NCBI GenBank assembly: GCA_902539895.1
Contig: CACBMD010000002.1
Span: 1 to 64,000 of the forward strand
DNA: 64,000 nucleotides
Direction of reading: 5' to 3'
From: an uncultured SAR116 cluster alpha proteobacterium
GTDB lineage: Bacteria > Pseudomonadota > Alphaproteobacteria > Puniceispirillales > Marisalimonadaceae
Shown here: positions 26,201 to 34,997 of the stretch, one piece after another
Layout of the letters: every line of letters begins with the position of its first letter
Position numbering within the stretch: position 1 is the stretch's first letter
Notes under the pieces: generated by a model
The model's input: the letters and a program-made list of their open reading frames with translations, nothing else
The model's database searches: none
Told to the model about the DNA's origin: nothing
Translations under genes and position numbers: made by a program

Positions 26201-27814
26201 TTATAAAAACTCAAACCCTTCATAATTGTTTTTAATTTTTTCATCACAAATACTTTTATAATTTGCAACTCCACCGACATAGGGCATAAAATTCCTCGAT
26301 TTTCCTACTATATTATCACCATTATACCAAGAATGAGCTAATGGGTATAAAGTTGAGTTTGCAACTTCATTACTATGATTAACCCATTCATTCTGACTAT
26401 TTAAATTTGCTGAAACAGTATTGAAGTTATTTTTTTGCTTATGAACGATCAAATTATGAACAAAGTCAACATGTTGCTCTATTGATAATATCATCTGACT
26501 TTTTACGCCCGGGCTTTGTGGTCCTGTAATCATAAAAAGATTAGGGAAGTTTGATACCATTATACCTAAATATGTTTTTGGGCCTTTGTCCCATATTGAT
26601 TTTAAGCTTATACCATTTTCATTTCTGATATCTATTGCGTTAACTGCACCAGTCATTGCATCAAAGCCTGTTGCGAAAACTAAATCGTCAAATAAGTATT
26701 CGGTATTATTAGTAATTAATCCATTATAAGTAATTTTCTCAATTGGATTATTTGAAACATCAATTAAAGATACATTTTCTTTGTTATAAGTTTCAAAATA
26801 GTTGCTATCTAAACATAGTCTTTTTGTTCCAATTGGATGATTGTTGGGGCAAAGTAACTCAGCAGTTCTTTTGTTTTTTACAATTTTTCTAATTTTATTA
26901 CGTACAAACTCTGCAGCTGTTTCATTTGCTTTCTCATCAGTTAATAGATCAGTAAAAGCAAATAACATGGCTTGACCGCCTTCTTGCCAAGCTTTTTCAT
27001 AAATATCATTTCTTTCATTTTCACTTACATCAAAAGCAGATTGCGTCGGTGGTTGATATTTAGCTATTCCAAAAGAAGAATTTTTCGCAAGATCTCTGTA
27101 TTTTTTATAGTTTTTCTTATATTCATCTCTTCGATCATCCGGCAGATCTCTGTGTCTTGCTGGTAAACTAAAATTTGGAGTGCGTTGGAAAACTAATAAC
27201 TGTTGTGCAGTTTCTGAAATTATTGGAATTGATTGAACACCAGATGAACCCGTACCAATGATACCAACTCTTTTTCCTTTAAAATTTGGCATTTCTTTTG
27301 GCCAAGCACCAGTGTGGTAGATGTTTCCTTTAAATTCATTTATTCCAGGAAAATGAGGTGTATTTGGGGTAGATAAATTTCCAGTTGCTAAAATTAGGTT
27401 TTTAGTAGTAATTACTTCATTTTTATCAGTTTTTATGAACCAATTTTGATGCTTTTCATTAAAATTAGCTTTTGTTATTTTTGTATTAAAATTTATTTTA
27501 TCCCTTAAGTTAAATTTTTTACTGACATATTGAGCATATTTTAAAAGTTCTGGTTGAGTTCCATATTTTTCTTTCCAATTCCACTCTTGTTGTAATTCTT
27601 CTGAAAATGAATATGAATAATCCATACTTTCAATATCGCATCTAGCTCCAGGATATCTATTCCAATACCAGGTTCCTCCAACATCATCTGCTTGTTCGTA
27701 AATTTCTGCCTTAAATCCATCAGACAGCTGTTTATGTAAACTATACATTCCTGCAAAACCAGCCCCAACAATTAATGTATCTAAATATTTAGTAGTATCC
27801 AAATAAGCCTCCAT
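26201..27814 (-). CDS. Baeyer-Villiger-type flavin monooxygenase
   Basis: 537 residues, normal for single-chain type I BVMOs. FAD Rossmann motif GAGFAG (17-22), the conserved DVGGTWYWNRYPGARCD (44-60), the BVMO fingerprint FKGNIYHTGAWP (161-172) and the NADPH motif GTGSSG (187-192) are all present. This places it with cyclohexanone/phenylacetone monooxygenases, which insert oxygen next to a ketone to make esters or lactones. The following enolase-superfamily and thioesterase genes on the same strand could process the product. First gene of that set. Confidence 0.92.
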   Translation of the reverse strand: MEAYLDTTKYLDTLIVGAGFAGMYSLHKQLSDGFKAEIYEQADDVGGTWYWNRYPGARCDIESMDYSYSFSEELQQEWNWKEKYGTQPELLKYAQYVSKKFNLRDKINFNTKITKANFNEKHQNWFIKTDKNEVITTKNLILATGNLSTPNTPHFPGINEFKGNIYHTGAWPKEMPNFKGKRVGIIGTGSSGVQSIPIISETAQQLLVFQRTPNFSLPARHRDLPDDRRDEYKKNYKKYRDLAKNSSFGIAKYQPPTQSAFDVSENERNDIYEKAWQEGGQAMLFAFTDLLTDEKANETAAEFVRNKIRKIVKNKRTAELLCPNNHPIGTKRLCLDSNYFETYNKENVSLIDVSNNPIEKITYNGLITNNTEYLFDDLVFATGFDAMTGAVNAIDIRNENGISLKSIWDKGPKTYLGIMVSNFPNLFMITGPQSPGVKSQMILSIEQHVDFVHNLIVHKQKNNFNTVSANLNSQNEWVNHSNEVANSTLYPLAHSWYNGDNIVGKSRNFMPYVGGVANYKSICDEKIKNNYEGFEFL

Positions 27815-27834
27815 AATAATATTAAATATTAGGT

Positions 27835-27860
27835 CTTGAAAAAAAGATTTTCAACATTAA
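27835..27860 (+). promoter_or_regulatory. heat-shock (sigma32-like) promoter candidate for hsp20
   Basis: CTTGAAA (27835-27841) is a full match to the sigma32 -35 element. After 13 bases comes CATTAA (27855-27860), a weaker -10-like element than the usual CCCCATxT. A start about 7 bases later would give a leader of roughly 90 bases before the Hsp20 ATG. Position and -35 support the call; the -10 does not strongly. Confidence 0.4.
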
Positions 27861-27867
27861 ATAATAG

Positions 27868-27955
27868 TTGTGATGCCATAACGGGTCACAATTTATAAGA
27901 TAACATCGCCATTATTGGGATGTTGTAAAATAACTCGCTTTATAAGGAGATAAAA
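27868..27955 (+). promoter_or_regulatory. ROSE-like RNA thermometer in the hsp20 leader
   Basis: Three stems can be drawn: TTGTGA (27868-27873) with TCACAA (27886-27891); AACATC-CC with GGGATGTT around ATTATT (about 27902-27924, one bulged G); and a final hairpin in which TCGCT (27935-27939) faces the ribosome site AGGAGA (27945-27950) across the short loop TTATA. The TCGCT/AGGA pair is the UYGCU-SD arrangement that marks ROSE elements of small heat-shock genes in proteobacteria. The expected behaviour is a Shine-Dalgarno closed at low and open at high temperature. Confidence 0.55.
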
Positions 27956-28378
27956 ATGACTATTTTACCAACTCTCGCTTTAAAATCATTTGTAGGTTTT
28001 GACAACCTTTTTAATGAATTAGAAAGCATTTCTAACCAAAAACAAAGTTCTTTTCCTGCTCATGATATAATTAGAATATCAGATGATGAGTATGAAATTA
28101 CATTAGCTGTTTCAGGCTTTAACAAAAAAGACATAAGTATTGATGTCCACGATGGTGTTCTTACAATTAAGGGAAATGGTGGATCTGAAGTTCAAGACGA
28201 TAGCGTGCAATATATATATAAGGGTATTGCAAAAAGATCTTTTGAACAAAAATTTAGATTAGAACAATACGTAGATGTTAAAGAAGCCAAATTGTCTAAT
28301 GGTTTATTAACTGTGTCACTTCTAAGAGAAGTGCCTGAAGAGAGAAAGCCAAGACAGATAACTCTAAAAACTGCTTAA
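27956..28378 (+). CDS. small heat-shock protein, Hsp20/IbpA family
   Basis: 140 residues. The alpha-crystallin domain spans about 35-128, with the strand IIRISDDEYEITLAVSGF and the hallmark DVHDGVLTIKGNG; the family A-x-L-x-N-G-L element is AKLSNGLLTVSL (about 115-126), and a short basic tail follows. It is an ATP-independent holdase that binds unfolding proteins in the cytoplasm. AGGAGA lies 5 bases before the ATG and is part of a ROSE-like hairpin; a sigma32-like -35 lies about 120 bases upstream. A terminator follows the stop by 10 bases, so it is a single-gene unit. Confidence 0.95.
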   Translation: MTILPTLALKSFVGFDNLFNELESISNQKQSSFPAHDIIRISDDEYEITLAVSGFNKKDISIDVHDGVLTIKGNGGSEVQDDSVQYIYKGIAKRSFEQKFRLEQYVDVKEAKLSNGLLTVSLLREVPEERKPRQITLKTA

Positions 28379-28387
28379 TTAACTTTG

Positions 28388-28413
28388 GGTTAGGGCACAT
28401 GCCCTAACCTTTA
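28388..28413 (+). terminator. terminator of hsp20
   Basis: GGTTAGGGCA (28388-28397) and TGCCCTAACC (28400-28409) form a 10-base inverted repeat, in practice an 8-bp stem with a short loop, followed by TTTATT. It lies 10 bases past the hsp20 stop. Confidence 0.75.
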
Positions 28414-28432
28414 TTCCAAGGTATAATTAATA

Positions 28433-28651
28433 ATGGAATTCTTATTAATATGGGTATTAGGAAATGATGTAATTGATAGTGGTCTTAGATATAAGAATGC
28501 TGCAAAATGTTTTTCAGAATCCCAAAATGCCGCTGCTGAAATGAGGGAAGTTGGTCTCTCTGCACCAAAATTCACATGTTTGCCAGTTTCGAAAGGCAAA
28601 GAATTTAAAATTTATAGAAAAAATGACCAAAGTCCTAGATTTCCATTTTAG
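28433..28651 (+). CDS. small Cys-containing protein, unknown function
   Basis: 72 residues starting MEFLLIWVLGNDVIDSG, so a short hydrophobic start followed by a polar, Ala/Lys-rich body (YKNAAKCFSESQNAAAEM) and a C-terminal FTCLPVSKGKEFK. The order of residues looks protein-like rather than accidental, and the overlapping minus-strand frame does not. No good Shine-Dalgarno is seen, and the hsp20 terminator lies just upstream, so a separate promoter is needed. Function unknown; may be real or spurious. Confidence 0.45.
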   Translation: MEFLLIWVLGNDVIDSGLRYKNAAKCFSESQNAAAEMREVGLSAPKFTCLPVSKGKEFKIYRKNDQSPRFPF

Positions 28652-28653
28652 AT

Positions 28654-28869
28654 TTATTCGTTAAATTTTTTTTCTATAATTTTTCTTATCTTTTCTATTT
28701 CTTTTGTCTGTTTATCAATACCTAAATTTTTTCTAATAAATCCATAAATCCATATAATTAATATTACAAAAATTAAACCAAATAAAATCTCAATCATTAA
28801 AAATAAAAAATTTATTTTTGTCTGAAAAATTTCTAGCGTTGAATTAAGAGGTTTTAATAAGTCTTTCAT
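28654..28869 (-). CDS. small single-pass membrane protein, unknown function
   Basis: 71 residues: polar start (MKDLLKPLNSTLEIFQ), one strong hydrophobic helix at about 21-45 (FLFLMIEILFGLIFVILIIW), and a Lys/Glu-rich amphipathic tail (TKEIEKIRKIIEKKFN) that may form a short coiled coil. It converges on the 72-residue gene with 2 bases between. No family recognised. The composition is typical of small membrane-anchored proteins in compact genomes. Confidence 0.5.
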   Translation of the reverse strand: MKDLLKPLNSTLEIFQTKINFLFLMIEILFGLIFVILIIWIYGFIRKNLGIDKQTKEIEKIRKIIEKKFNE

Positions 28870-28951
28870 TTACATATCTAATATTTAATTAATTGCTTCC
28901 AAATTATAATTTAATAATATAGTTTTTTGTACAAAAATATGGGAGGAATTT

Positions 28952-29905
28952 ATGAAAGTTATAAAAATATTAATTTTATCTGTGATATCTGCATTTTTTT
29001 CAAGCGCAGTTTTATCAGAAACAAGAATAACTTATAAATCAGCAAAATCCACTTCATCTTATTACCAGATGGCTGTGCAAATTGCTGATACTATGAAAAA
29101 ATCAACTAATGGCAAAATGATTTTGACTATTGAAGAAAGTCAAGGCTCTGTTCAAAATGTAAAAGAAGTTGCAGCAAGGACTGGAAATTATGTATTTACT
29201 ACACCGCCTGTCTTAGTAAAATTAGCTATAGCAGAAAAAGCTATGTTTAAGGGGAAAGGTAATCCCAACTATAAAAACATAAGAGCTTTGTTTCCAATTC
29301 CTTCCTTAACGATGCATTTTGTTATGTCAAAGAAGTCAGGCGTGAAAAATTTTTCAGACATGGCTGGTAAAACAATATTATTAGGAAAGGGATCTTTTGG
29401 AGCTAAAGAAGGTGCAAAATATATTAAAAAATTTGGTTTAGAAGGAAAAGTTAAATTAGCTCAAGTAGAACTTTCTAACGCTGTGCCAGCTCTCAAGAAT
29501 GGACAAATTGATGGATTTGTTACAGCTGGCTCTTATCCAGCCCCTAATGTTATAGAAGCTGCGGCGTCTATGGGAGTGAATGTAATATCCCTTACAGAAG
29601 ATCAAATTAAATCATCTAAAAGAACAAAACTAATAATACCCTCCGGCACCTATAAAGGTCAAAATAGTGATATTACAACAACTTCATTGCCAGTTGTTGC
29701 ATATGCTACAACAAATATGAGCAAAGACGTAGCCTATAATCTTACTAAAGCTTATTGGGAAAATAAAGCCAAATTGGGAGAAGCTGCAAAGTGGTGGAAT
29801 GGAGTAACTCCTGAAATGATATCTAATGTATCAACTAAAGTACACTCAGGTGCAGTGAAGTATTACGAAGAAAGAGGGGTAAAGTTGGCAGATCATCATA
29901 AATAA
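28952..29905 (+). CDS. TRAP transporter substrate-binding protein, TAXI family
   Basis: 317 residues with a signal peptide (about 1-22, ending AVLS). The TAXI layout is plain: TYKSAKSTSSYYQMAVQIAD, then FTTPPVLVKLAIA and a DFSDMAGKTILLGKGSFG-like hinge (about 130-150). It delivers an unknown carboxylate-type solute to the fused permease that begins 6 bases after its stop. GGGAGG lies 6 bases before the ATG. Unlike the three ABC binding-protein genes of the window it is not followed by a hairpin, so the two TRAP proteins may be made in closer ratio. Confidence 0.9.
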   Translation: MKVIKILILSVISAFFSSAVLSETRITYKSAKSTSSYYQMAVQIADTMKKSTNGKMILTIEESQGSVQNVKEVAARTGNYVFTTPPVLVKLAIAEKAMFKGKGNPNYKNIRALFPIPSLTMHFVMSKKSGVKNFSDMAGKTILLGKGSFGAKEGAKYIKKFGLEGKVKLAQVELSNAVPALKNGQIDGFVTAGSYPAPNVIEAAASMGVNVISLTEDQIKSSKRTKLIIPSGTYKGQNSDITTTSLPVVAYATTNMSKDVAYNLTKAYWENKAKLGEAAKWWNGVTPEMISNVSTKVHSGAVKYYEERGVKLADHHK

Positions 29906-29911
29906 TACTAT

Positions 29912-31663
29912 ATGACGCTTAATTATAAAATGTGGATTGTCCTTGGGTTTATTTCTATAGCCTTCCACATTTACCTTATTTTTTCTGGATTAGTTCCTAA
30001 TTTAATTTCAAGGCCATTACATTTTGCTTTAATTTTGCCTTGGATTTTCCTTTATAATAATGAAACAAAATTTCAATTTTTAATTAACGTTTCCATTGTC
30101 ATTACAGGAATGACATCATGTCTCTATATTGCCATTTTTTCAAATCAGTTAATGGATCAATATGGATTTTTAGAAAATAAATTACAATTAATTGTCTCTT
30201 TAATATTAATTTTAATTGTATTAGATGCTGCAAGAAGATCAGTAGGATGGCCGCTGCCTATTGTTAGTTTTTTAGCATTATTATATGGAGTTTTTGGAGA
30301 ACATATACCTGGTGAGTTTGGTCATCCAGGACTGCCTTTAAATAGCTTTTTGGGAACACTTACAATTGCTGAAGGTGGGTTATGGGGGCCGTTAACGGGT
30401 GTTTCTGTGTCTATAGTGTCAATATTTGTTATATTTGGCTCTTTTTTAAATTCTGGTGAAGCTGGTTCAGGTTTCATGAATATTGCAACCGCTTTTGCAG
30501 GAAAATTAAAAGGAGGAGCTGCAAAAGTTTCAGTAATTTCATCTGCTCTTTTTGGTTCTATTTCTGGGTCAGCATCTGCAAATGTTGCTTCTACCGGTAT
30601 GGTCACTTTACCAGCAATGATAAAGTTAAACTATCCTAAAAGGTTGGCTGCATCTGTAGAGGCTGTAGCATCTTCAGGAGGTCAGATTATGCCACCCTTA
30701 ATGGGTGCAGGTGCATTTGTAATGGTAGAGTTAACTGGCGTCCCATATGATAAAATTATTATTGCGGCTCTTTTGCCAGCTATTCTTTTCTTTTTTGCAG
30801 TTTGGGTTGGCATTAATTTTTATTGTAAAATTTATAATTTAAAACCAATGAAAAAAGATAATCTACCAGATATTAGGACAGTAATTATAACTTCATTATT
30901 TTTTTTTATTCCGTTTTCAATATTACTTTCTCTAATGTTTTCGGGTTTTACGCCTCAATATTCTGCTTCAATATCAATATTAGCCGCATTTATATTACTA
31001 TTTTTTAATATAAAAAATATTTTTAATTTTCAGTTAGGTGCAAGTAGATTTTTTGAAGCTTGTGTTGCTTCTGGGCGTCAGATTTCTCTAATAGGTTCAA
31101 TAATAATATGTGCTTCAATTATAATTGGTGTTTTGTCAATGACAGGTTTAGGAGTAAAACTTACTTCTTTAATTATATCTTTATCAGATAATAATATTTG
31201 GCCTGCATTAATTTTAACTGGCATTGCTTGCTTGTTATTAGGTATGGAGGTACCTACTACTGCAGCATATGTAATATGTGTTTCTGTTGCTGGTCCAGCT
31301 TTGGTTGACATGGGACTTGAGCTTCTTCAAGTTCATTTATTTGTGTTTTGGTTTGCTTTATTGTCAACCATTACACCACCTGTTTGTGGAACAGTTTTTA
31401 TTGCTTCAGGAATGGTGTCTGAAAACTGGTTAAAAGTTTCTTTGACATCAATGAGTCTAGGAATCGGATTATACTTTATTCCATTAGCGATGATAGCAAA
31501 CGAAGCAATAATAAAAATAAACGCTGATTTTATTTCATCAATAGTAGCGTTTGTTAAGATTGCTTTAAGTTTGGTTATGCTGTCTTATGCTTTTATAAGT
31601 AATAACTTAATTATATACAAAATAATGGCATTTTGTTTAGGTATGTTTGTAATGTTTTTATAA
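29912..31663 (+). CDS. TRAP transporter fused permease (DctQM type)
   Basis: 583 residues, very hydrophobic, about 16-17 helices, as expected for a fused small (4-helix) and large (12-helix) subunit of TAXI-type TRAP transporters. Conserved pieces include FGSISGSASANVASTGMVTLP (about 210-230, split across a helix end), EAVASSGGQIMPPLMGAGAF and LGMEVPTTAAYV. It uses a sodium or proton gradient to drive uptake of the solute bound by the TAXI protein upstream. Ends 1 base from the convergent methyltransferase gene. Confidence 0.93.
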   Translation: MTLNYKMWIVLGFISIAFHIYLIFSGLVPNLISRPLHFALILPWIFLYNNETKFQFLINVSIVITGMTSCLYIAIFSNQLMDQYGFLENKLQLIVSLILILIVLDAARRSVGWPLPIVSFLALLYGVFGEHIPGEFGHPGLPLNSFLGTLTIAEGGLWGPLTGVSVSIVSIFVIFGSFLNSGEAGSGFMNIATAFAGKLKGGAAKVSVISSALFGSISGSASANVASTGMVTLPAMIKLNYPKRLAASVEAVASSGGQIMPPLMGAGAFVMVELTGVPYDKIIIAALLPAILFFFAVWVGINFYCKIYNLKPMKKDNLPDIRTVIITSLFFFIPFSILLSLMFSGFTPQYSASISILAAFILLFFNIKNIFNFQLGASRFFEACVASGRQISLIGSIIICASIIIGVLSMTGLGVKLTSLIISLSDNNIWPALILTGIACLLLGMEVPTTAAYVICVSVAGPALVDMGLELLQVHLFVFWFALLSTITPPVCGTVFIASGMVSENWLKVSLTSMSLGIGLYFIPLAMIANEAIIKINADFISSIVAFVKIALSLVMLSYAFISNNLIIYKIMAFCLGMFVMFL

Positions 31664-31664
31664 A

Positions 31665-32396
31665 TCACTTCGGAGATAAATGCCACCATTTGCCGATATA
31701 ACTCCTACCTTCGCTAGAAAGGAGATTTCTATCAATGTCATTTAATGTATGAAGTTCAGAAATGTATTCGAAATTTTTATTGTTGTCGATAATAGTAGAT
31801 ACATTAAAAAATTGTTTTGATCTTTCTAGCAATTCAATTTCTAAATTTTTTTTATTATTTTCGTGTATTTCTATTATAATATTACTATTTCTAATTTTTT
31901 TAAATATTTCTTCAGTAAAAAAATCAAACTCTCCACCTTCGATATCACATAAAATAGTAGTTTTTGAAAAATCAATTTTTGATGGTAATAAAGAGAAGAA
32001 ATTATCTTTAGTTACTTCACCCATTATTGATAGTTTGTTTTTTACATTATTAATTTTTGCGGTTAGGTGTAAGTTTTCTCTACTTTTTTTTGTTTCTTCA
32101 AAGGCATAACAAAAATCACATATTTTAGATTTCAAGCAACCTATAGCAAAAAATCCGTCAGCAGCTCCTATATCAATTAATATTGGTTTACTAATATCTT
32201 TTAATTTCTGTTGTATCTTATTTTCATAAATACCATAAATTTTTGATCCTATATCTCCTTTACCCCATGAAACTTTGTCATTCATTTTTAAATTTTTAAA
32301 AATTCCATATTGTACTACAAAATTATGTTTTCTTGCATGTTCATAACTTAACATGGACCAGTATTTTTTAGTAAATTTATAATATAATTTTTTCAT
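31665..32396 (-). CDS. FkbM-like SAM-dependent methyltransferase
   Basis: 243 residues. SAM motif I is PILIDIGAADGFFAIG (about 77-92), an acidic residue follows strand 2 (AFEETKKSRENL), and TILCDIEGGEFDFF (about 148-161) is the FkbM-type post-motif with DxEGxE. FkbM enzymes methylate hydroxyl groups on sugars or small molecules. The N-terminal 45 residues are basic and aromatic. It stands 16 bases after the hydratase gene on the same strand, so they may be cotranscribed, although no shared pathway is obvious. Confidence 0.82.
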   Translation of the reverse strand: MKKLYYKFTKKYWSMLSYEHARKHNFVVQYGIFKNLKMNDKVSWGKGDIGSKIYGIYENKIQQKLKDISKPILIDIGAADGFFAIGCLKSKICDFCYAFEETKKSRENLHLTAKINNVKNKLSIMGEVTKDNFFSLLPSKIDFSKTTILCDIEGGEFDFFTEEIFKKIRNSNIIIEIHENNKKNLEIELLERSKQFFNVSTIIDNNKNFEYISELHTLNDIDRNLLSSEGRSYIGKWWHLSPK

Positions 32397-32412
32397 TTCA
32401 TTTTATAATATT

Positions 32413-33186
32413 TTAGCTTGTAAAATTTATTGTACATTCACCTAATTGATCTATTTTAGCTTTTATTGTGCAAGGTTTGTTTATCCAAAATAGAGGAGTA
32501 ATGCTTCCAAGGCTAATTATTTCACCTTTATTTATAGTCCTTTTCAATTCTAATTTTTTTTGAAAATACCATTTAAGAGCATTTAGAGGGTCACCTAAAA
32601 TACTATCAGAAGAACATGAATAAATTTCTTTGTTGTTTAAAAATAATCTACCAATAAATTTTGAGTAATTACTAAATTTATGTCTTATTTTTTTTCCCAA
32701 GATAATTGAGTTACCAAGACTTCCATCAATAATTATATGCTCTATTGTATTTTTTTTTATTTCAACAAATCTATCTTCAACAATTTCAAGTGACAGACCA
32801 CAGTAATTAATTAAGTTTTCAAGTTTTTCTTTGGAAAATTGATCTTGATCTATAATATTTTTGGAAATGCTAACATAAATTTCACATTCAACTCCGACTT
32901 TAATAAAATTTTTGATGGAAAGATTAGAATCATTTTTGATAACTTTATTTTTAAATAACGCACCATAAATTGGTTCAACAACGTTTAGTTCTTTTTGGAT
33001 AGCTTTATTAGTACAACCAATTTTATAACCAATAATTTTTCCTAACCCATTATTGGAAAGTACCTTATTAATATCTTCTTGAATTTTGTATGCATCTTTA
33101 GAATCTAATTGATAATCAGGTAGTTTATCTATGATTTTATGTTTAAATCTACTATCAATTATTTGTTTTTTTAAATGATCGATCAT
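32413..33186 (-). CDS. 2-keto-4-pentenoate hydratase-like (MhpD/HpaH, FAH fold)
   Basis: 257 residues, standard for MhpD/HpaH. It shows IIGYKIGCTNKAIQKEL (about 50-66), EPIYGALF, and the metal-binding VGVECEIYVSI with Glu-x-Glu and a later Glu (about 88-130), then GDPLNALKWYF. This fold hydrates 2-oxo-pent-4-enoate-type acids in aromatic meta-cleavage, or decarboxylates 2-oxo-hex-3-enedioate (HpcG/DmpH). No ring-cleaving extradiol enzyme is in the window, so a broader 2-oxo-acid role is possible. Starts 2 bases after the FMN-binding gene's stop on the same strand. Confidence 0.87.
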   Translation of the reverse strand: MIDHLKKQIIDSRFKHKIIDKLPDYQLDSKDAYKIQEDINKVLSNNGLGKIIGYKIGCTNKAIQKELNVVEPIYGALFKNKVIKNDSNLSIKNFIKVGVECEIYVSISKNIIDQDQFSKEKLENLINYCGLSLEIVEDRFVEIKKNTIEHIIIDGSLGNSIILGKKIRHKFSNYSKFIGRLFLNNKEIYSCSSDSILGDPLNALKWYFQKKLELKRTINKGEIISLGSITPLFWINKPCTIKAKIDQLGECTINFTS

Positions 33187-33188
33187 TA

Positions 33189-33650
33189 TTAATAAACCTT
33201 TTGATAAGCCTTGCCAAAGCCTTCAATATAAAGAGCTCTTTTCGGTATAAGGCTATAGAAGTTAAAATCGGTAAACATGCCCCACATTTTGCTTCCACTT
33301 TCAATTTTTTGATATGTGTTTAAAAGATCAACAAATTCTTTATTTTCCTTTTTTAAAACGTGTTTTTTAATAATTCCATTTATTGTTAATCTTGGGTTGT
33401 TAGATTTTGTTTTGTTTAACTCTTTTAATGAAAAATATATACTAACATTGTGATTTGAAGCAATATTTTGAGTATGTTCACTTAGGTCACATATAAGAAG
33501 ATATAACTTATTATTTTTGTACATTGGAATGATTTTAGATAGAAAAGGAAAGTTATCCTTTCCATTGGTGCCTAAAACTGATACTTCATATTCACCTTCT
33601 AATATATTTTGAATTTTCTTTTCGATTTCTGTATTGATTTTTTGATACAT
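33189..33650 (-). CDS. pyridoxamine 5'-phosphate oxidase-like FMN-binding protein
   Basis: 153 residues with the split-barrel layout: LEGEYEVSVLGTN, PFLSKIIPMYKNNKLYLLI, then LSEHTQNIASNHNVSIYFSL, RLTINGIIKKH and a C-terminal FNFYSLIPKRALYIEGFGKA. It resembles the N-terminal domain of HugZ/HutZ-like heme-handling proteins and general PNPOx-like flavin or heme binders. No heme-uptake genes are nearby. First gene of the three-gene minus set; 2-base gap to the hydratase gene. Confidence 0.78.
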   Translation of the reverse strand: MYQKINTEIEKKIQNILEGEYEVSVLGTNGKDNFPFLSKIIPMYKNNKLYLLICDLSEHTQNIASNHNVSIYFSLKELNKTKSNNPRLTINGIIKKHVLKKENKEFVDLLNTYQKIESGSKMWGMFTDFNFYSLIPKRALYIEGFGKAYQKVY

Positions 33651-33742
33651 GAATAAAATTTAATTTTTAGTAATTGAAATTTAAATTTAACAATTTTTTT
33701 AAATACTTGGAAGTAAATTTATATTAGGTTCAATTAGTTATA

Positions 33743-34978
33743 ATGAGAAATATCTTTTTTTATATAATAGCTTCCTTTTCTTCTTTGTTGGTTCTTTTTT
33801 ATTGTTTAACCCTCACTTCTATTAGTAGAGGTGCTGGTGAAAGTTTTGCAGTTTTTTTATTGCCATTAAGTACACATTTTTCTTGGGACAGAGCTTCAGT
33901 TGCTTCCATTTATTCTATTTACATGGTCTGTCTTGGTTTAGGCTCATTATTATCTGGTTTATCATTTGATAAATATGGCCCAAGATTCAATTATATGGTT
34001 GGCCTAGGACTGTTATCTATAGCCTATGGTTTTTTAGGTAACTTTTCGTCAATTTGGCAATTTTATGCTTTTTTAGGTATATTAGGTGGTTTAGGGGCTT
34101 CAATGGTTGGTGTAATTCCAGCCCAGAGTTTGGTTTCTAGATGGTTTGATAAAAATTTGGGTACCGCTTTGTCAATAGCATATGCCGGTCAAGGTCTAGG
34201 TATTCTCATTATGGCTCCCTTATCCCAAATTTCTATTGATCACTTTGGATGGCAACTTTCTTATAAGTATATTTCATATGTATTTGTTGGACTGCTAATT
34301 TTTGTTTCTTTTCTTCCATGGAAAAAAATTTCTAGTGGATCAAAAAATAATCCAAGAAAAACAAAAGATGGAAGAGCTGTTGGTGGTGTATCATTAAAAG
34401 AAGCAATACAAACAAAAACATTCTGGGGTTTTTTCTTTATTTTTTGTTTTACAGCAATAGGTATTTTTGGCATTTCTCTTCACGTTGTTGCGTATTTAGT
34501 TTTTTTAGGTTTAAGCGAAGTAGAAGCAGCTTTTTCATTTGGAATAGCAGGAATATTGAATTTTGTAGGAATGGTTTTGACTGGCTTGGCAGCTGACAGG
34601 TATCCAAGGCATCTTGTTGCTACTGTAAGTTATGGTTTGAGTTTTATGGCAATATTTAGTTTGGCTTTCATGCAAGTTAATTCTTCAATTATATTTTTAG
34701 TTTTATTCATTATAGGCTTTGGGTTATCTGCAGGTGCGCGAGGTCCTATCATAACAACATTAATGGCAGAAATTTTTGCAGGAAAAGGGTTGGCGTCTAT
34801 ATATGGAGCAACAAATTTAGGTCAGGGTGTTGGCGCAGCAGCTGGCGCAATATTAGCAGGTTTTCTTTTTGATTTGACTGGTGGTTACAATTTTGGTTTC
34901 ATTTTATGCAGTATATTTACTTTTTGTGGAGCCTTATTGTTTTGGGTTATTCCTCAAATCAGATATGCCAAAGTCTAA
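33743..34978 (+). CDS. MFS transporter (OFA/monocarboxylate-like)
   Basis: 411 residues with 12 predicted helices in two halves separated by a Lys-rich loop (about 192-220, GSKNNPRKTKDGRAVGG). Conserved MFS motif A appears as SGLSFDKYGPR in the loop after helix 2 and as TGLAADRYPR in the second half. The 'LPLSTHFSWDRASVASIYSI' start resembles the oxalate:formate/monocarboxylate group. It imports or exports an organic acid. The SMP-30-like lactonase gene follows after 19 bases, so the substrate may be a sugar acid or lactone. Confidence 0.9.
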   Translation: MRNIFFYIIASFSSLLVLFYCLTLTSISRGAGESFAVFLLPLSTHFSWDRASVASIYSIYMVCLGLGSLLSGLSFDKYGPRFNYMVGLGLLSIAYGFLGNFSSIWQFYAFLGILGGLGASMVGVIPAQSLVSRWFDKNLGTALSIAYAGQGLGILIMAPLSQISIDHFGWQLSYKYISYVFVGLLIFVSFLPWKKISSGSKNNPRKTKDGRAVGGVSLKEAIQTKTFWGFFFIFCFTAIGIFGISLHVVAYLVFLGLSEVEAAFSFGIAGILNFVGMVLTGLAADRYPRHLVATVSYGLSFMAIFSLAFMQVNSSIIFLVLFIIGFGLSAGARGPIITTLMAEIFAGKGLASIYGATNLGQGVGAAAGAILAGFLFDLTGGYNFGFILCSIFTFCGALLFWVIPQIRYAKV

Positions 34979-34997
34979 ACTATAAAGAAAAGAATAT

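Noticed and set aside
28411..28599. 62-codon minus-strand frame opposite the small plus-strand gene after hsp20
   Set aside because: It overlaps the terminator region and its product looks like translated antisense; the plus-strand frame is the better candidate.
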